Made by a program: the position numbers and the translations under genes | Notes under the pieces: model-generated | The model's input: only the letters and a program-made list of their open reading frames with translations | Told to the model about the DNA's origin: nothing | Database searches by the model: none | Origin: Spinactinospora alkalitolerans | Lineage (GTDB): Bacteria > Actinomycetota > Actinomycetes > Streptosporangiales > Streptosporangiaceae | Direction of reading: 5' to 3' | Assembly: GCF_013408795.1 (NCBI RefSeq) | Contig: NZ_JACCCC010000001.1 | Span: forward strand, 2,728,001-2,792,000 | Length of the DNA stretch: 64,000 bases | Shown here: piece by piece, positions 16,561-24,839 of the stretch | How the letters are laid out: the number at the start of each line of letters is the position of its first letter | Position numbering within the stretch: the first letter of the stretch is position 1

Positions 16561-17235
16561 ATGAACGCGGCCGGCCCCGTGGTCCGGGCGACGGGCGGCA
16601 TCACCGGATGGGTCACCGGCATCATGGAGACGATGGGCTCTCCCGGCGCCGGACTGGTCGTCGCCCTGGAGAACCTCTTCCCGCCGATTCCCAGCGAGGT
16701 CGTGCTGCCCCTGGCCGGGTTCACCGCGAGTCGGGGCGGCATCAGCCTGGCCGGCGCGATCATCTGGACGACGCTGGGATCGGTGGCCGGCGCGCTCGTC
16801 CTGTACTACGTCGGCGCGCTGCTGGGCCGCGACCGCACCCGCGCGATCGCGGCCAGGATGCCGCTGGTCAAGGTCTCCGACGTGGACCGGGCCGAGGCGT
16901 GGTTCGACCGGCACGGCGCCAAGGCGGTGTTCTTCGGCCGGATGGTCCCGATCTTCCGCAGCCTCATCTCCATCCCCGCCGGCATCCAGCGCATGCGGAT
17001 GACCACCTTCCTGACCTTCACCGCCCTGGGCAGCCTGATCTGGAACACCGCCCTGATCACGGCCGGCTACCTGCTGGGGGAGAGCTGGGCGGTCGTCCAG
17101 TCCTACACCGGCGCGCTCCAATGGGTCGTGGTCGCCGCCATGGTCCTGGCCGTCGGCTACTTCGTCGTCTCCCGGACCGCACAGGTCCGCCGCTCCCGCC
17201 GCCGCGCCGACGAGGAGGAGGACCGCGACCGGTAG
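16561..17235 (+). CDS. DedA-family membrane protein
   Basis: A 224-residue VTT-domain integral membrane protein. The two re-entrant family motifs are present: ENLFPPIPSEVVLPLAG near residue 33 and FGRMVPIFRSLISIPAG near 128. The arginines in the second motif are those needed for function in known DedA proteins. About five membrane segments are visible, and the C-terminus is charged (RSRRRADEEEDRDR). DedA proteins affect lipid carrier recycling and proton-motive force. It stands alone, 103 bases after the GntR gene. Confidence 0.88.
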   Translation: MNAAGPVVRATGGITGWVTGIMETMGSPGAGLVVALENLFPPIPSEVVLPLAGFTASRGGISLAGAIIWTTLGSVAGALVLYYVGALLGRDRTRAIAARMPLVKVSDVDRAEAWFDRHGAKAVFFGRMVPIFRSLISIPAGIQRMRMTTFLTFTALGSLIWNTALITAGYLLGESWAVVQSYTGALQWVVVAAMVLAVGYFVVSRTAQVRRSRRRADEEEDRDR

Positions 17236-17383
17236 CGCTCCGCCTGCGCCGGCGGCGATCGAGCGGCCACGGCCTGCTGTGCGGCCTTAGAGTCCGCTAA
17301 AGGTGGTTAGGTCCTGAGCTGGGAAGACACCGGTTTTAGGGCGGGAAACCTCTCGTAGAACCGTGACCTGATTGAGACACAGA

Positions 17384-17411
17384 ACCTCGGACACGCGAGA
17401 GTGTCCGAGGT
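17384..17411 (-). terminator. Terminator of the small GntR gene
   Basis: An 11-base stem (ACCTCGGACAC with GTGTCCGAGGT, six-base loop) begins five bases after the stop codon at 17417. The arm is followed on the minus strand by TTCTGTGTCTC. The region 17236-17383 has lower GC than its surroundings and no gene I can support. Confidence 0.7.
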
Positions 17412-17416
17412 GCTTC

Positions 17417-17692
17417 TCATGCCCGGGCGACGTAGGAACCCATGCCTCGGACTGTCTTGGTCAGACCTTCGGACCTCAGGGCCGTCAGCGCCTTCTGCGC
17501 GGTGGTGACCGCGACTCCGAACTCTTCCTGTAGCTGGAGTACCGAGGGGACCCGGGTACCCGGCGCATAGGTCCCGTCTTCGATCCGGCCACGGAGAATG
17601 TCTGCGATCTGCACCCACTCGGGTTCGTCGTCCTTCTTCGGGCACGTACCACGGACTTCGACGGTCAACGGTGAGCACGCCGAAGCGGCCAT
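17417..17692 (-). CDS. Small GntR winged-helix protein without a ligand domain
   Basis: A short GntR protein of about 91 residues that is only a winged helix: EWVQIADILRGRIEDGTYAP, GTRVPSVLQLQEEFGVAVTT and AQKALTALRSEGLTKTV, ending GMGSYVARA. Such single-domain YtrA-like proteins are common in actinobacteria, often in several copies. The start is uncertain. ATG at 17692 is the first reasonable one, and a TTG eight codons later is possible. In 17693-18002 I see only a weak inverted repeat, GTAGTTGTATGGCTAC at about 17911, which could be its operator. Confidence 0.7.
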   Translation of the reverse strand: MAASACSPLTVEVRGTCPKKDDEPEWVQIADILRGRIEDGTYAPGTRVPSVLQLQEEFGVAVTTAQKALTALRSEGLTKTVRGMGSYVARA

Positions 17693-18002
17693 CCCGGACC
17701 GCGGTGGCCTCAATGCCGCAGAGAGAAGAAGCCGCATAGAGCCTTTGGTCCTCGGCGCGAAGGCCCCGGTCCGCGAACCTGCTTCGGGCCGTGGCCTCTC
17801 TTCGTCTCTTGCGCCTCGCCGCCGGTGCCGCCCGGGTGCGCCCGATCCGCGTCCGCCCTGGTCCGGCCGGGGAAACACGCCCGCCCGCCCTTCCCCCGGA
17901 TCGCGATCGGGTGTAGTTGTATGGCTACCGGCAGTGAAAACGGGTCCGTTCGCCGGGCGGGCCGCGTCCGCGGCGACCGCGCGCCGGCAGATTGCGAGAG
18001 AC

Positions 18003-18995
18003 ATGAAAGCCCTGGTGACAGGGGGAGCCGGGTTCATCGGCTCCCATCTCGTCGACCACCTCCTCGGCCTCGGGCACCGGGTCGTCGTCCTGGACGACCT
18101 GTCCACCGGCTCCCCGCGCAACCTCGAACACCTCAGGCACCACCCGGACCTGGAATGCGTGCGCGGCTCGGTGCTGGACACCGCGTGCGTGCGCCGGGTG
18201 ATGGCCGGGTGCGACACCGTGTTCCACCTGGCGGCCCCGGTACGGGCGAGCCCGGCCGAGCACCGCCCCATCGAGACGATGCGGACCAACGTCACCGGAA
18301 CCGAGACCGTGCTGGAGGCCGCGGCCGACGGCGACCGCCGGGTGCTGTTCGCCTCCTCCGGCGAGATCTACGGCCGCAGCCACGGGAAACCGCTGCGCGA
18401 GGACGACGACAGGGTGCTCGGCTCGCCCCTGAGCCGCCGCTGGTGCTCGGCCGTCACCAAAGGACTCGGCGAGCTGCTGATGGACCGCTACCGCCGGGAG
18501 TACGGCCTGCGCACGGTCACCGTGCGGCTGTTCGGCGTGACCGGGCCCCGGCAGAACGGCCGGTGCGCCCCGGTCATCCCGGTGTTCGTGGAGCAGGCCC
18601 TGCGGGGCGGCCCCCTGACCGTGCACGGCGACGGCACGCAGCGGCGCTCCTTCTGCTCCGTGCGCGACATCGCGCCCGCGCTGGTCGCACTGGTCGAGCA
18701 GCCCCGGGCGCACGGCCGGGCGGTCAACCTCGGCGGCGCGGAGGAGACGACCATCGCCGACCTCGCCCGCCGGGTCCGCGCCCTGACCGACTCCGGCAGC
18801 GGCATCGTGACCGTCCCGCACGAGGCCGTGCACGGTCCCGGCTACACCGACGTCCACTTCCGCGTCCCCGACGTCGCGCTGGCCCGCGACCTCATCGGAT
18901 GGGCGCCCACCACCGCCTTGGACGGGATCATCACCGCCGTCGCCGAGACCCGCGCCGCCGAGACCGGTCTGATCGGCGACGGCCTCATCGCCTGA
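18003..18995 (+). CDS. NAD-dependent epimerase/dehydratase-like protein (extended SDR) with altered catalytic motif
   Basis: A 330-residue extended SDR related to nucleotide-sugar epimerases and dehydratases. It opens with MKALVTGGAGFIGSHLVDHL and has the cofactor segments LDDLSTG and FHLAAPV. The serine motif is present (LFASSGEIYG, near residue 118). Where family members have YxxxK, this protein reads RRWCSAVTKGLGE near 150, so the lysine remains but the catalytic tyrosine is serine. The substrate loop resembles GVTGPRQNGR. The ATG at 18003 follows a weak site. No sugar biosynthesis neighbours are present, so the role is open; it may be a binding or structural homologue. Confidence 0.75.
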   Translation: MKALVTGGAGFIGSHLVDHLLGLGHRVVVLDDLSTGSPRNLEHLRHHPDLECVRGSVLDTACVRRVMAGCDTVFHLAAPVRASPAEHRPIETMRTNVTGTETVLEAAADGDRRVLFASSGEIYGRSHGKPLREDDDRVLGSPLSRRWCSAVTKGLGELLMDRYRREYGLRTVTVRLFGVTGPRQNGRCAPVIPVFVEQALRGGPLTVHGDGTQRRSFCSVRDIAPALVALVEQPRAHGRAVNLGGAEETTIADLARRVRALTDSGSGIVTVPHEAVHGPGYTDVHFRVPDVALARDLIGWAPTTALDGIITAVAETRAAETGLIGDGLIA

Positions 18996-19383
18996 CCCGG
19001 CTCCGCCCGCCTCCGCCGACGCCTCTTGACGCCGTGGGGCCTTGACGCCGCGGGGCCTGAAACCGCCTGAACAAGCCCGATAAGGCCGAGGCCGCCGAGA
19101 GAGCAGCCACCTTGTGGGCTCCCCGGCCCCGTCGCCGCCCTCGGTGCCGCCTTTCCACCGCGGACCGCCCGCCGCCCGGCAGCCGGCGGGGCCGTACAGC
19201 AGCCCTCGCCCGCCCGGCGCGGCGGAGGAGGGGACCGGGAGGGCCGGTGCACGCGCGCCGACCGGTATCGTTGCGGGCCGTGACTCAAGTGGCGCGACAA
19301 GCGACGCCGTGCCGCACGCCGCCCACCAGGGGCGCGGCCGGCGCCGTCGCCGCCGCACCATCATGCCTGCACCGGGGGGATCA
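18996..19383. other. Gene-free leader region before the ECF transporter operon
   Basis: A 388-base stretch without a supportable gene. It contains a tandem 16-base repeat with one difference (CTTGACGCCGTGGGGC at 19025-19040, then CTTGACGCCGCGGGGC at 19041-19056). I looked for TPP, cobalamin, FMN and preQ1 riboswitch motifs that might reveal the transporter substrate and found none. Confidence 0.4.
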
Positions 19384-20322
19384 ATGGGGAACGCCCCAGC
19401 CACTCCAGCCGCGCGCCGCTTCCCGCCGTGGCTGCTGATCGCCGTGGGGGCCGCGGTCATCGCGGCCACCTACCTGTACCTGGTCGTGTGGCGGCCCGAA
19501 AGCCTGGTGGGCGGCGCCGGAGTCGGACCGGCCGCGCTCATCGCGCTCGTCGGCTACCTGCTGGGCTCGGTACTCATCATCGCCGGAGCCATGGTCCGCA
19601 TGCCGACCTCCACGGTGACCCTGCTGCCCATCGCCATCGCGATCAACATCGTGGCCGGCCAGATCAACAACATGGTCGGCCTGCCGCTCTACCTGGACTC
19701 CATCGGCACCGTCCTGGTGGGCGTGCTCGCCGGTCCAGCGGCCGGCGCGGCGACCGGCGCGCTCAGCAACGTCATCTGGGGCATCAGCATCAGCCCCGCG
19801 TCCCTGCCCTTCTCCACCACCCAGGTGGTCATCGGCCTGCTCGCCGGCCTGTTCGCCCGCTACGGCTGGACCCGCCGGATCCTCACCGCCGTCATCGCCG
19901 GGGCCGTCACCGGGGTCGCCGCTGCGGTCGTGTCCGGGCCGATCTCGGCGTTCGTCTTCGGCGGAGCCAACGCCTCGGCCGGCCGTTCGGCGATCGTCGC
20001 GATCTTCCAGGCGCTGGGCATCGACACCCTCGGCGCGGCGATCCTGCAGGGACTCACCGTCGACCCGCTGGACAAGGCCATCGCCTTCCTCGTCGCCATC
20101 GTCATCCTGCGGGCGCTGCCGATGCGCTTCTCCCAGCGCTTCCCGTTCGCGCGGACGCACTCGGTGTTCTCCCCGCGCACCAGATCGGTCCTGCGAGGCG
20201 GGGCGCGGCCGGCGGAGGGCGAGGGCGTCCTCGCTTCCCCGGACCCGCGCTCCCAGGGCGCGGGCGCCACCCGCGGCGACGCCCGCGACGCCGACGGTCC
20301 GGCCGAGGGAGGACGCTCATGA
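19384..20322 (+). CDS. ECF transporter substrate-binding membrane subunit (S component), substrate unknown
   Basis: A 312-residue membrane protein with about six helices and a long charged cytoplasmic tail after residue 245. The segment INIVAGQINNMVGLPLYLDS, with the following GTVLVGVLAGPAAGAATGAL, is typical of ECF S components. The start ATG follows GGGGGA. It is the first gene of a four-gene operon S-T-A1-A2, each overlapping the next. A group I (dedicated) ECF importer for a vitamin-like or nucleoside-like compound is likely, but neither the sequence nor the leader region reveals the ligand. Confidence 0.8.
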   Translation: MGNAPATPAARRFPPWLLIAVGAAVIAATYLYLVVWRPESLVGGAGVGPAALIALVGYLLGSVLIIAGAMVRMPTSTVTLLPIAIAINIVAGQINNMVGLPLYLDSIGTVLVGVLAGPAAGAATGALSNVIWGISISPASLPFSTTQVVIGLLAGLFARYGWTRRILTAVIAGAVTGVAAAVVSGPISAFVFGGANASAGRSAIVAIFQALGIDTLGAAILQGLTVDPLDKAIAFLVAIVILRALPMRFSQRFPFARTHSVFSPRTRSVLRGGARPAEGEGVLASPDPRSQGAGATRGDARDADGPAEGGRS

Positions 20323-21104
20323 GCTCGTCGCTGACCTTCTACCAGGCGGGCGAGGGCTGGATCCACCGGCTCAACCCGGTGACCAAGCTGGCGTTCGTCG
20401 TCTCCGTCACCGTCGCCGCGTTCGGCGCCGAGGACCTGTGGTGGCCCGCCGCGCTGTTCGTGCTGCTGGAGGTGCCGGGCGCGCTGGCGGCCGGCGTCTT
20501 CGGGCGGTTCGTCAAACTCGTCTTCGGCTTCTTCGCGCCGTTCCTGGTCATCCTGTTCCTGATCCAGGGCCTGACCTTTCCCGACCCGGGGACCGTGCTC
20601 GCCGAGTTCGGCCCGCTGGCGGTCAAGACCGAGGGCCTGCTCTTCGCCGGCACCACCGCGCTGCGGCTGCTGGTCATGGTCGGGGCGTTCATCCTGCTGC
20701 TGCTCACCACCCACCCCGGTACGCTGATGACCGCGATGTCGCAGGCCGGCCTGCCGCCCAAGATCGCCTACGTCGTCAGCGCGACGCTGCAGATCATCCC
20801 GGCCTTCCAGGAGCGGGCCAACGCGATCCTGCAGGCCCAGCAGGCGCGCGGGTTCGACATCGGGGCCGGCGGCGCGCTCGCGCGCGGACGCAGGCTGATC
20901 CCGCTGATGGGGCCGCTGCTGCTCGGCGCGCTCACCGAGGTGGAGAACCGCTCGCTGGCCATGGAGAGCCGCGCCTTCGGGGCGTCGGTGCACCCCACCG
21001 CCTACACCATCGTGCCCGACTCCACCGCCCAGCGCGCGGCCCGGTGGATCATGATCCTGCTCGCGATCGCCGCGATCGTCCTCAACACGCTGGGGGTCCT
21101 GTGA
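20319..21104 (+). CDS. ecfT: ECF transporter transmembrane subunit EcfT
   Basis: EcfT is the scaffold that couples the ATPases to the S component. The 261-residue protein has N-terminal HRLNPVTKLAFVVSVTVAA and several membrane helices. Two coupling motifs face the ATPases: QAQQARGFDIG near residue 180 and LAMESRAFGAS near 220, matching the Ala-Arg-Gly/Ala class. The start ATG overlaps the S-component stop (ATGA). Confidence 0.88.
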   Translation: MSSSLTFYQAGEGWIHRLNPVTKLAFVVSVTVAAFGAEDLWWPAALFVLLEVPGALAAGVFGRFVKLVFGFFAPFLVILFLIQGLTFPDPGTVLAEFGPLAVKTEGLLFAGTTALRLLVMVGAFILLLLTTHPGTLMTAMSQAGLPPKIAYVVSATLQIIPAFQERANAILQAQQARGFDIGAGGALARGRRLIPLMGPLLLGALTEVENRSLAMESRAFGASVHPTAYTIVPDSTAQRAARWIMILLAIAAIVLNTLGVL

Positions 21105-21961
21105 TCACCTTCCACGACTTCAGCTACGCCTACCCGACGAGCGAGGCCCCGGTCCTGCACGGCGTCGACCTGCGGATCCGGCCCGGCCGGTTCCACGGGC
21201 TGGTCGGGCCGAGCGGATCGGGCAAATCCACGCTGGCCTTCGCCGCCGCGGGGTTCATCCCGCACGCCCAGGGCGGCGAGCACACCGGCAGCGTCACCGT
21301 CGACGAGCGGATCGTCGCCGACACCCCGCTGCCGGAGCTGGTCACCCGCGTGGGCCTGGTCCAGCAGGATCCGTTCAACCAGATCTCCGGCGCCCGGTTC
21401 AGCGTCCGCGAGGAGCTGGCGTTCGGCCTGGAGAACCTCGGGGTGGAGCACGCGGAGATGCGGCACCGCGTCGCAGAGGTGCTGGAGCTGCTGCGCATCG
21501 AGCACCTGGCCGACCGCTCGCCCTACGAGCTCTCCGGCGGCCAGCAGCAGGTCGTGGCCGTCGGCTCCATGCTGGTCATGCGGCCGGAGGCGCTCATCCT
21601 GGACGAGCCCACCTCCCAGCTCGACCCGGCCGGCTCGCGCATGGTGGTGGAGTCGCTCGCCGCGATCCGCGAGTCGGGCATGACCGTGCTGCTCATCGAG
21701 CACAAGCTGGAGCTGCTGGCCGACCACGCCGACGAGCTGCACGTGCTCGTCGACGGCCGGATCGTCGCCGAGGGCGAGCCGGGCCGGATCCTCACCGACG
21801 CGCGCATGGCGGGATGGGGGCTGGGCGCCACCCGATTCACCACGGCGGCCGCCGAAGCCCGGCGCGACGGGCTGTGGGAGCAGGACCGGAGGCTGCCGGT
21901 GACGCTGGACGCCGCGGCCGAGGGCTTCCGCGGCGTCCTCGAAGGGAAGGCGGGGGCATGA
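21101..21961 (+). CDS. ECF transporter ATP-binding subunit, first
   Basis: A 286-residue ATPase with Walker A GPSGSGKST, Q-loop QQDPFNQISG, ABC signature ELSGGQQQVVAVG, Walker B ALILDEPTSQLD and H-loop LLIEHKLELL. The GTG start overlaps the ecfT stop (GTGA). The Q-helix region matches EcfA/CbiO proteins. It pairs with the next gene as a heterodimer. Confidence 0.9.
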   Translation: MITFHDFSYAYPTSEAPVLHGVDLRIRPGRFHGLVGPSGSGKSTLAFAAAGFIPHAQGGEHTGSVTVDERIVADTPLPELVTRVGLVQQDPFNQISGARFSVREELAFGLENLGVEHAEMRHRVAEVLELLRIEHLADRSPYELSGGQQQVVAVGSMLVMRPEALILDEPTSQLDPAGSRMVVESLAAIRESGMTVLLIEHKLELLADHADELHVLVDGRIVAEGEPGRILTDARMAGWGLGATRFTTAAAEARRDGLWEQDRRLPVTLDAAAEGFRGVLEGKAGA

Positions 21962-22776
21962 CCATCATCGACATCCAGGACCTGCACTTCCGCTACCCCA
22001 GCGGGGTCAGCGCGCTCAACGGGGTCGACCTGGAGATCGCCCGGGGCGAGCGGGTCGCCGTCATCGGCCAGAACGGCGCGGGCAAGACCACGCTGGCCCG
22101 CCACCTCAACGGCATCTACCAGCCAGGCCGGGGGCGGATCACCATCGCGGGCGAGGACGCGGCGGGCAAGAGCATCGCGCGACTCGCCGCCAAGGTGGGC
22201 TACGTCTTCCAGAACCCCTCGGAGCAGCTGTTCGCCAAGACCGTCCGGGCCGACGTGGAGTTCGGCCCGCGCAACCTGGGCGCCGACGAGGCCCAGGCCG
22301 TGCGGCTCACCGAATGGGCGCTGGAGGTGACCGGGCTGACCGAGCAGGCCGACCACCACCCCTACCATCTGTCCCCGGCCGAGCGGAAGCGCGTCGCACT
22401 GGCCTCGGTGCTGGCCATGGACACCCCGGTCATCGTGCTGGACGAGCCCACCACCGGCCAGGACCACGACGCGGTGCGCCGGATCGTCGAGATCATCGCC
22501 GAGCTGCACGGACGGGGCACGACGGTCATCGCGATCAGCCACGACATGGACTTCTGCGCCGAGCACTTCGACCGCGTGGTCGCCATGGCGCAGGGCCGGG
22601 TGATCGCCGACGGCACGCCCGCGCAGGTGTTCGGCCGCCCCGACAAGCTGGCCGAGGCCGCGGTCGAGCCGCCGCAGACGATGCGGCTGGCCACCGAGCT
22701 CGGCTGGGACGGCGCGACGGCCACCACCGTCCCGGAGTTCCTGGACGAGCTGCGCGCCCGCCGCGCCGCCGGCTGA
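21958..22776 (+). CDS. ECF transporter ATP-binding subunit, second
   Basis: A 272-residue ATPase with Walker A GQNGAGKTT, Q-loop FQNPSEQLFAKTV (characteristic of EcfA), Walker B VIVLDEPTTGQD and H-loop AISHDMDF. The ABC signature is degenerate: YHLSPAERKRVALAS where LSGGQ is usual. One of the two composite ATP sites may therefore be weak, as in other asymmetric ABC heterodimers. The start overlaps the preceding gene (ATGA). The remaining 200 bases before the ABC-F leader hold nothing else recognised. Confidence 0.88.
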   Translation: MTIIDIQDLHFRYPSGVSALNGVDLEIARGERVAVIGQNGAGKTTLARHLNGIYQPGRGRITIAGEDAAGKSIARLAAKVGYVFQNPSEQLFAKTVRADVEFGPRNLGADEAQAVRLTEWALEVTGLTEQADHHPYHLSPAERKRVALASVLAMDTPVIVLDEPTTGQDHDAVRRIVEIIAELHGRGTTVIAISHDMDFCAEHFDRVVAMAQGRVIADGTPAQVFGRPDKLAEAAVEPPQTMRLATELGWDGATATTVPEFLDELRARRAAG

Positions 22777-22974
22777 CCCTGCGCCCGGCCGCGCCGCCCC
22801 CGCACCGCTCCCGGTGGAAAAACCGATTGCCTCCGCGGGGGCGGCCCGGTTAGCGTCGGTTCCGTGCGTCACTGACATCGAGTCCAACCCGCGTCCGAGG
22901 CGGTTCGCCCCGCATCAGGGCCGCTGAGCCACTGCCCGGCGGGTGTTGCCGAACGTCCTTTCGGCGTGGCCTCG

Positions 22975-23055
22975 ATGTCCTCCTCCGCACCCGCCCGCGG
23001 CTTTTCTCGTCGCCGTGCCCGCGCGTCGGCGCACATCGGGGACCACGCCCGCTGA
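22975..23055 (+). CDS. Possible leader peptide of the ABC-F gene
   Basis: A 26-codon reading frame, MSSSAPARGF then an arginine-rich SRRRARAS and ending HIGDHAR, stops 20 bases before the ABC-F start. Its end overlaps the left arm of a hairpin that runs into TTTT. Short ORFs in this position control many antibiotic-responsive ABC-F genes through ribosome stalling. The ribosome site is weak, so translation is uncertain. Confidence 0.4.
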   Translation: MSSSAPARGFSRRRARASAHIGDHAR

Positions 23056-23077
23056 AGAGAGCAGGGTGGTCCGTTTT
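23040..23077 (+). terminator. Attenuator-like hairpin directly before the ABC-F start
   Basis: GGACCAC (23040-23046) pairs with GTGGTCC (23066-23072), with further imperfect pairing inside (GCCCGCT with AGCAGGG). TTTT follows at 23074-23077. The hairpin includes the presumed ribosome site GAGAGCAGGG, so it could stop either transcription or translation. Confidence 0.55.
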
Positions 23078-24797
23078 GCCGCATTCCTCGATTCTCCTCG
23101 GTGCGCCGGCCGACGCCGGTTCCGCACCGGTCCTGCGCGCCCGCGACCTGGCCAAGGCCTACGGCGCGCACCCCGTCTTCGACGGCCTGTCCCTCGACGT
23201 CGCCCCGGGCCACCGCCTGGGCCTGGTCGGCGAGAACGGCGCGGGCAAGTCCACGCTGCTGCGCCTGCTGGCCGGTGTCGAGGACGCCGACGCAGGGGAG
23301 GTCGCCCGGCCCCGCGACATCGGGTTCGGGCACCAGGAGGTGCCCTACCCCGACGAGATGACGCTCGCCGAGGTCGTCGAGGAGGCGCTGGCCGGGAGCC
23401 GCGCGATCGAGCGGCGCCTCACCGAGCAGGCCGAGGCGCTCAACGACCGCCCCGGCGACGCGGCGCTGCTCGCCGCCTACGGCGAGACGCTGGAGGAGGC
23501 CGAGGGCCACGACGTGTGGGACGCCGACCGGCGCGCCGAGGTGGTGCTGGCGGGGCTGGACCTGGCCGGGATCGAGCGGGAGCGCCGGCCGGCGGAGATG
23601 TCGGGCGGCGAGCGCGCCCGGCTGGGCCTGGCCGCGCTGCTGGTCCGCCGCCCCCGGGCGCTGCTGCTGGACGAGCCCACCAACCACCTCGACGACGACG
23701 CGGTGGAGTTCCTGCAGTCCCACCTGCGTGCTCTGCCGGGCGCGGTGGTGCTGGCCAGCCACGACCGGGTGTTCCTCGACGAGGTGTGCACCGGCATCCT
23801 CGACCTCGACCCCTCCCGGTCCGGCCCCGCCTGCTACGGCGGCGCCTACACCCACTACCTGCGGGAGAAGAAGGTGGAGCGGCAGCGCTGGGAGCAGCAG
23901 TGGAGCGCCGAGCAGGACCGGTTGCGCCGCCTGCGGCAGTCGGTGCGCTCCACCGCGCGCCAGGTCGGGCAGTTCCGCCCGATGAAGGACGGCAACAAGG
24001 TGGACTACGACGGCATGGGGAAGGCGGTGCAGAAGCAGATCTCGCGCCGCGTCCGCAACGCCCGGCGCCGCCTGGCCGAACTGGAGCGCGACCAGGTCCG
24101 CAAGCCGCCCAGGCCGCTGTCCTTCGACTCCGCGCTCACCGGCGGCACCGCGGCCGGCGGCAGCGCGCTCATCGCGCGCGGCATCGAGGTCCCGGACCGG
24201 CTCGCGCTGGACCGCCTCGACCTGCCCGTCGACGGGCGGCTGCTGGTGACCGGGCCCAACGGCGCGGGCAAGTCGACGCTGCTGCAGGTGCTGGCCCGGC
24301 GCCTGGAGCCGGGCGCCGGGTCGGTGCGGTGGCGGTGCGGGATCACCGTCGCGCTGCTGGAGCAGGACGTCGGGTTCCGGCGCCCGGAACTGACGCCGCG
24401 GCGGCTGTACGCGGCCATGACGGCCGCGAGCACCGGCCCGCCCGCGCTCGCGGAGCTGGGCCTGGTCGCGCCGCGCGACATCGACCGGCCGGTGGGGGTG
24501 CTCAGCGTGGGGCAGCGGCGCCGGTTCGCGCTGGCGCTGCTGGTGGCCGCGGCCCCGCAGGTGCTGCTGCTGGACGAGCCCACCAACCACATCTCGCTCG
24601 CCCTGGCCGATGAGCTGGAGGAGGCGCTGCGGACGGCCCCCGGCGCGGTCGTGGCCGCCACCCACGATCGGTGGCTGCGGCGCGGATGGGACGGACCGCG
24701 ACTGCACCTGGTCGCCGGCCGCGCCGCGGAGGAGGTGAATCCACGCCGTAAAGGTAGTCGGTCGACGACGGCCTCCGGCGACGGCAACGGCCGCTGA
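23076..24797 (+). CDS. ABC-F ribosome-protection ATPase (antibiotic resistance type)
   Basis: A soluble 573-residue protein with two ABC domains and no membrane segment. Domain 1 has Walker A GENGAGKST, signature MSGGERARLGLAAL and Walker B LLLDEPTNHLD. The linker (roughly residues 260-350) is long and rich in arginine and glutamate, with RQVGQFRPMKDGNKVDYDGM, like the linkers that reach the peptidyl-transferase centre. Domain 2 has GPNGAGKST, an altered signature LSVGQRRRFALAL and LLLDEPTNHIS. It resembles the actinomycete ARE proteins of macrolide, lincosamide or pleuromutilin producers. The TTG start at 23076 lies behind a leader ORF and hairpin. Confidence 0.85.
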   Translation: MPHSSILLGAPADAGSAPVLRARDLAKAYGAHPVFDGLSLDVAPGHRLGLVGENGAGKSTLLRLLAGVEDADAGEVARPRDIGFGHQEVPYPDEMTLAEVVEEALAGSRAIERRLTEQAEALNDRPGDAALLAAYGETLEEAEGHDVWDADRRAEVVLAGLDLAGIERERRPAEMSGGERARLGLAALLVRRPRALLLDEPTNHLDDDAVEFLQSHLRALPGAVVLASHDRVFLDEVCTGILDLDPSRSGPACYGGAYTHYLREKKVERQRWEQQWSAEQDRLRRLRQSVRSTARQVGQFRPMKDGNKVDYDGMGKAVQKQISRRVRNARRRLAELERDQVRKPPRPLSFDSALTGGTAAGGSALIARGIEVPDRLALDRLDLPVDGRLLVTGPNGAGKSTLLQVLARRLEPGAGSVRWRCGITVALLEQDVGFRRPELTPRRLYAAMTAASTGPPALAELGLVAPRDIDRPVGVLSVGQRRRFALALLVAAAPQVLLLDEPTNHISLALADELEEALRTAPGAVVAATHDRWLRRGWDGPRLHLVAGRAAEEVNPRRKGSRSTTASGDGNGR

Positions 24798-24839
24798 CGA
24801 CGGGGAACCGGCGTCAGCGGCCAGGTGCGGGTCCCCGTG

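Noticed and set aside
14196-16763. Minus-strand open frame of 855 codons
   Set aside because: Antisense to moeA and the GntR gene, with low-complexity translation and no motifs.
18996-19383. Riboswitch upstream of the ECF transporter
   Set aside because: None of the conserved motifs of TPP, cobalamin, FMN or preQ1 riboswitches could be found on the transporter strand.
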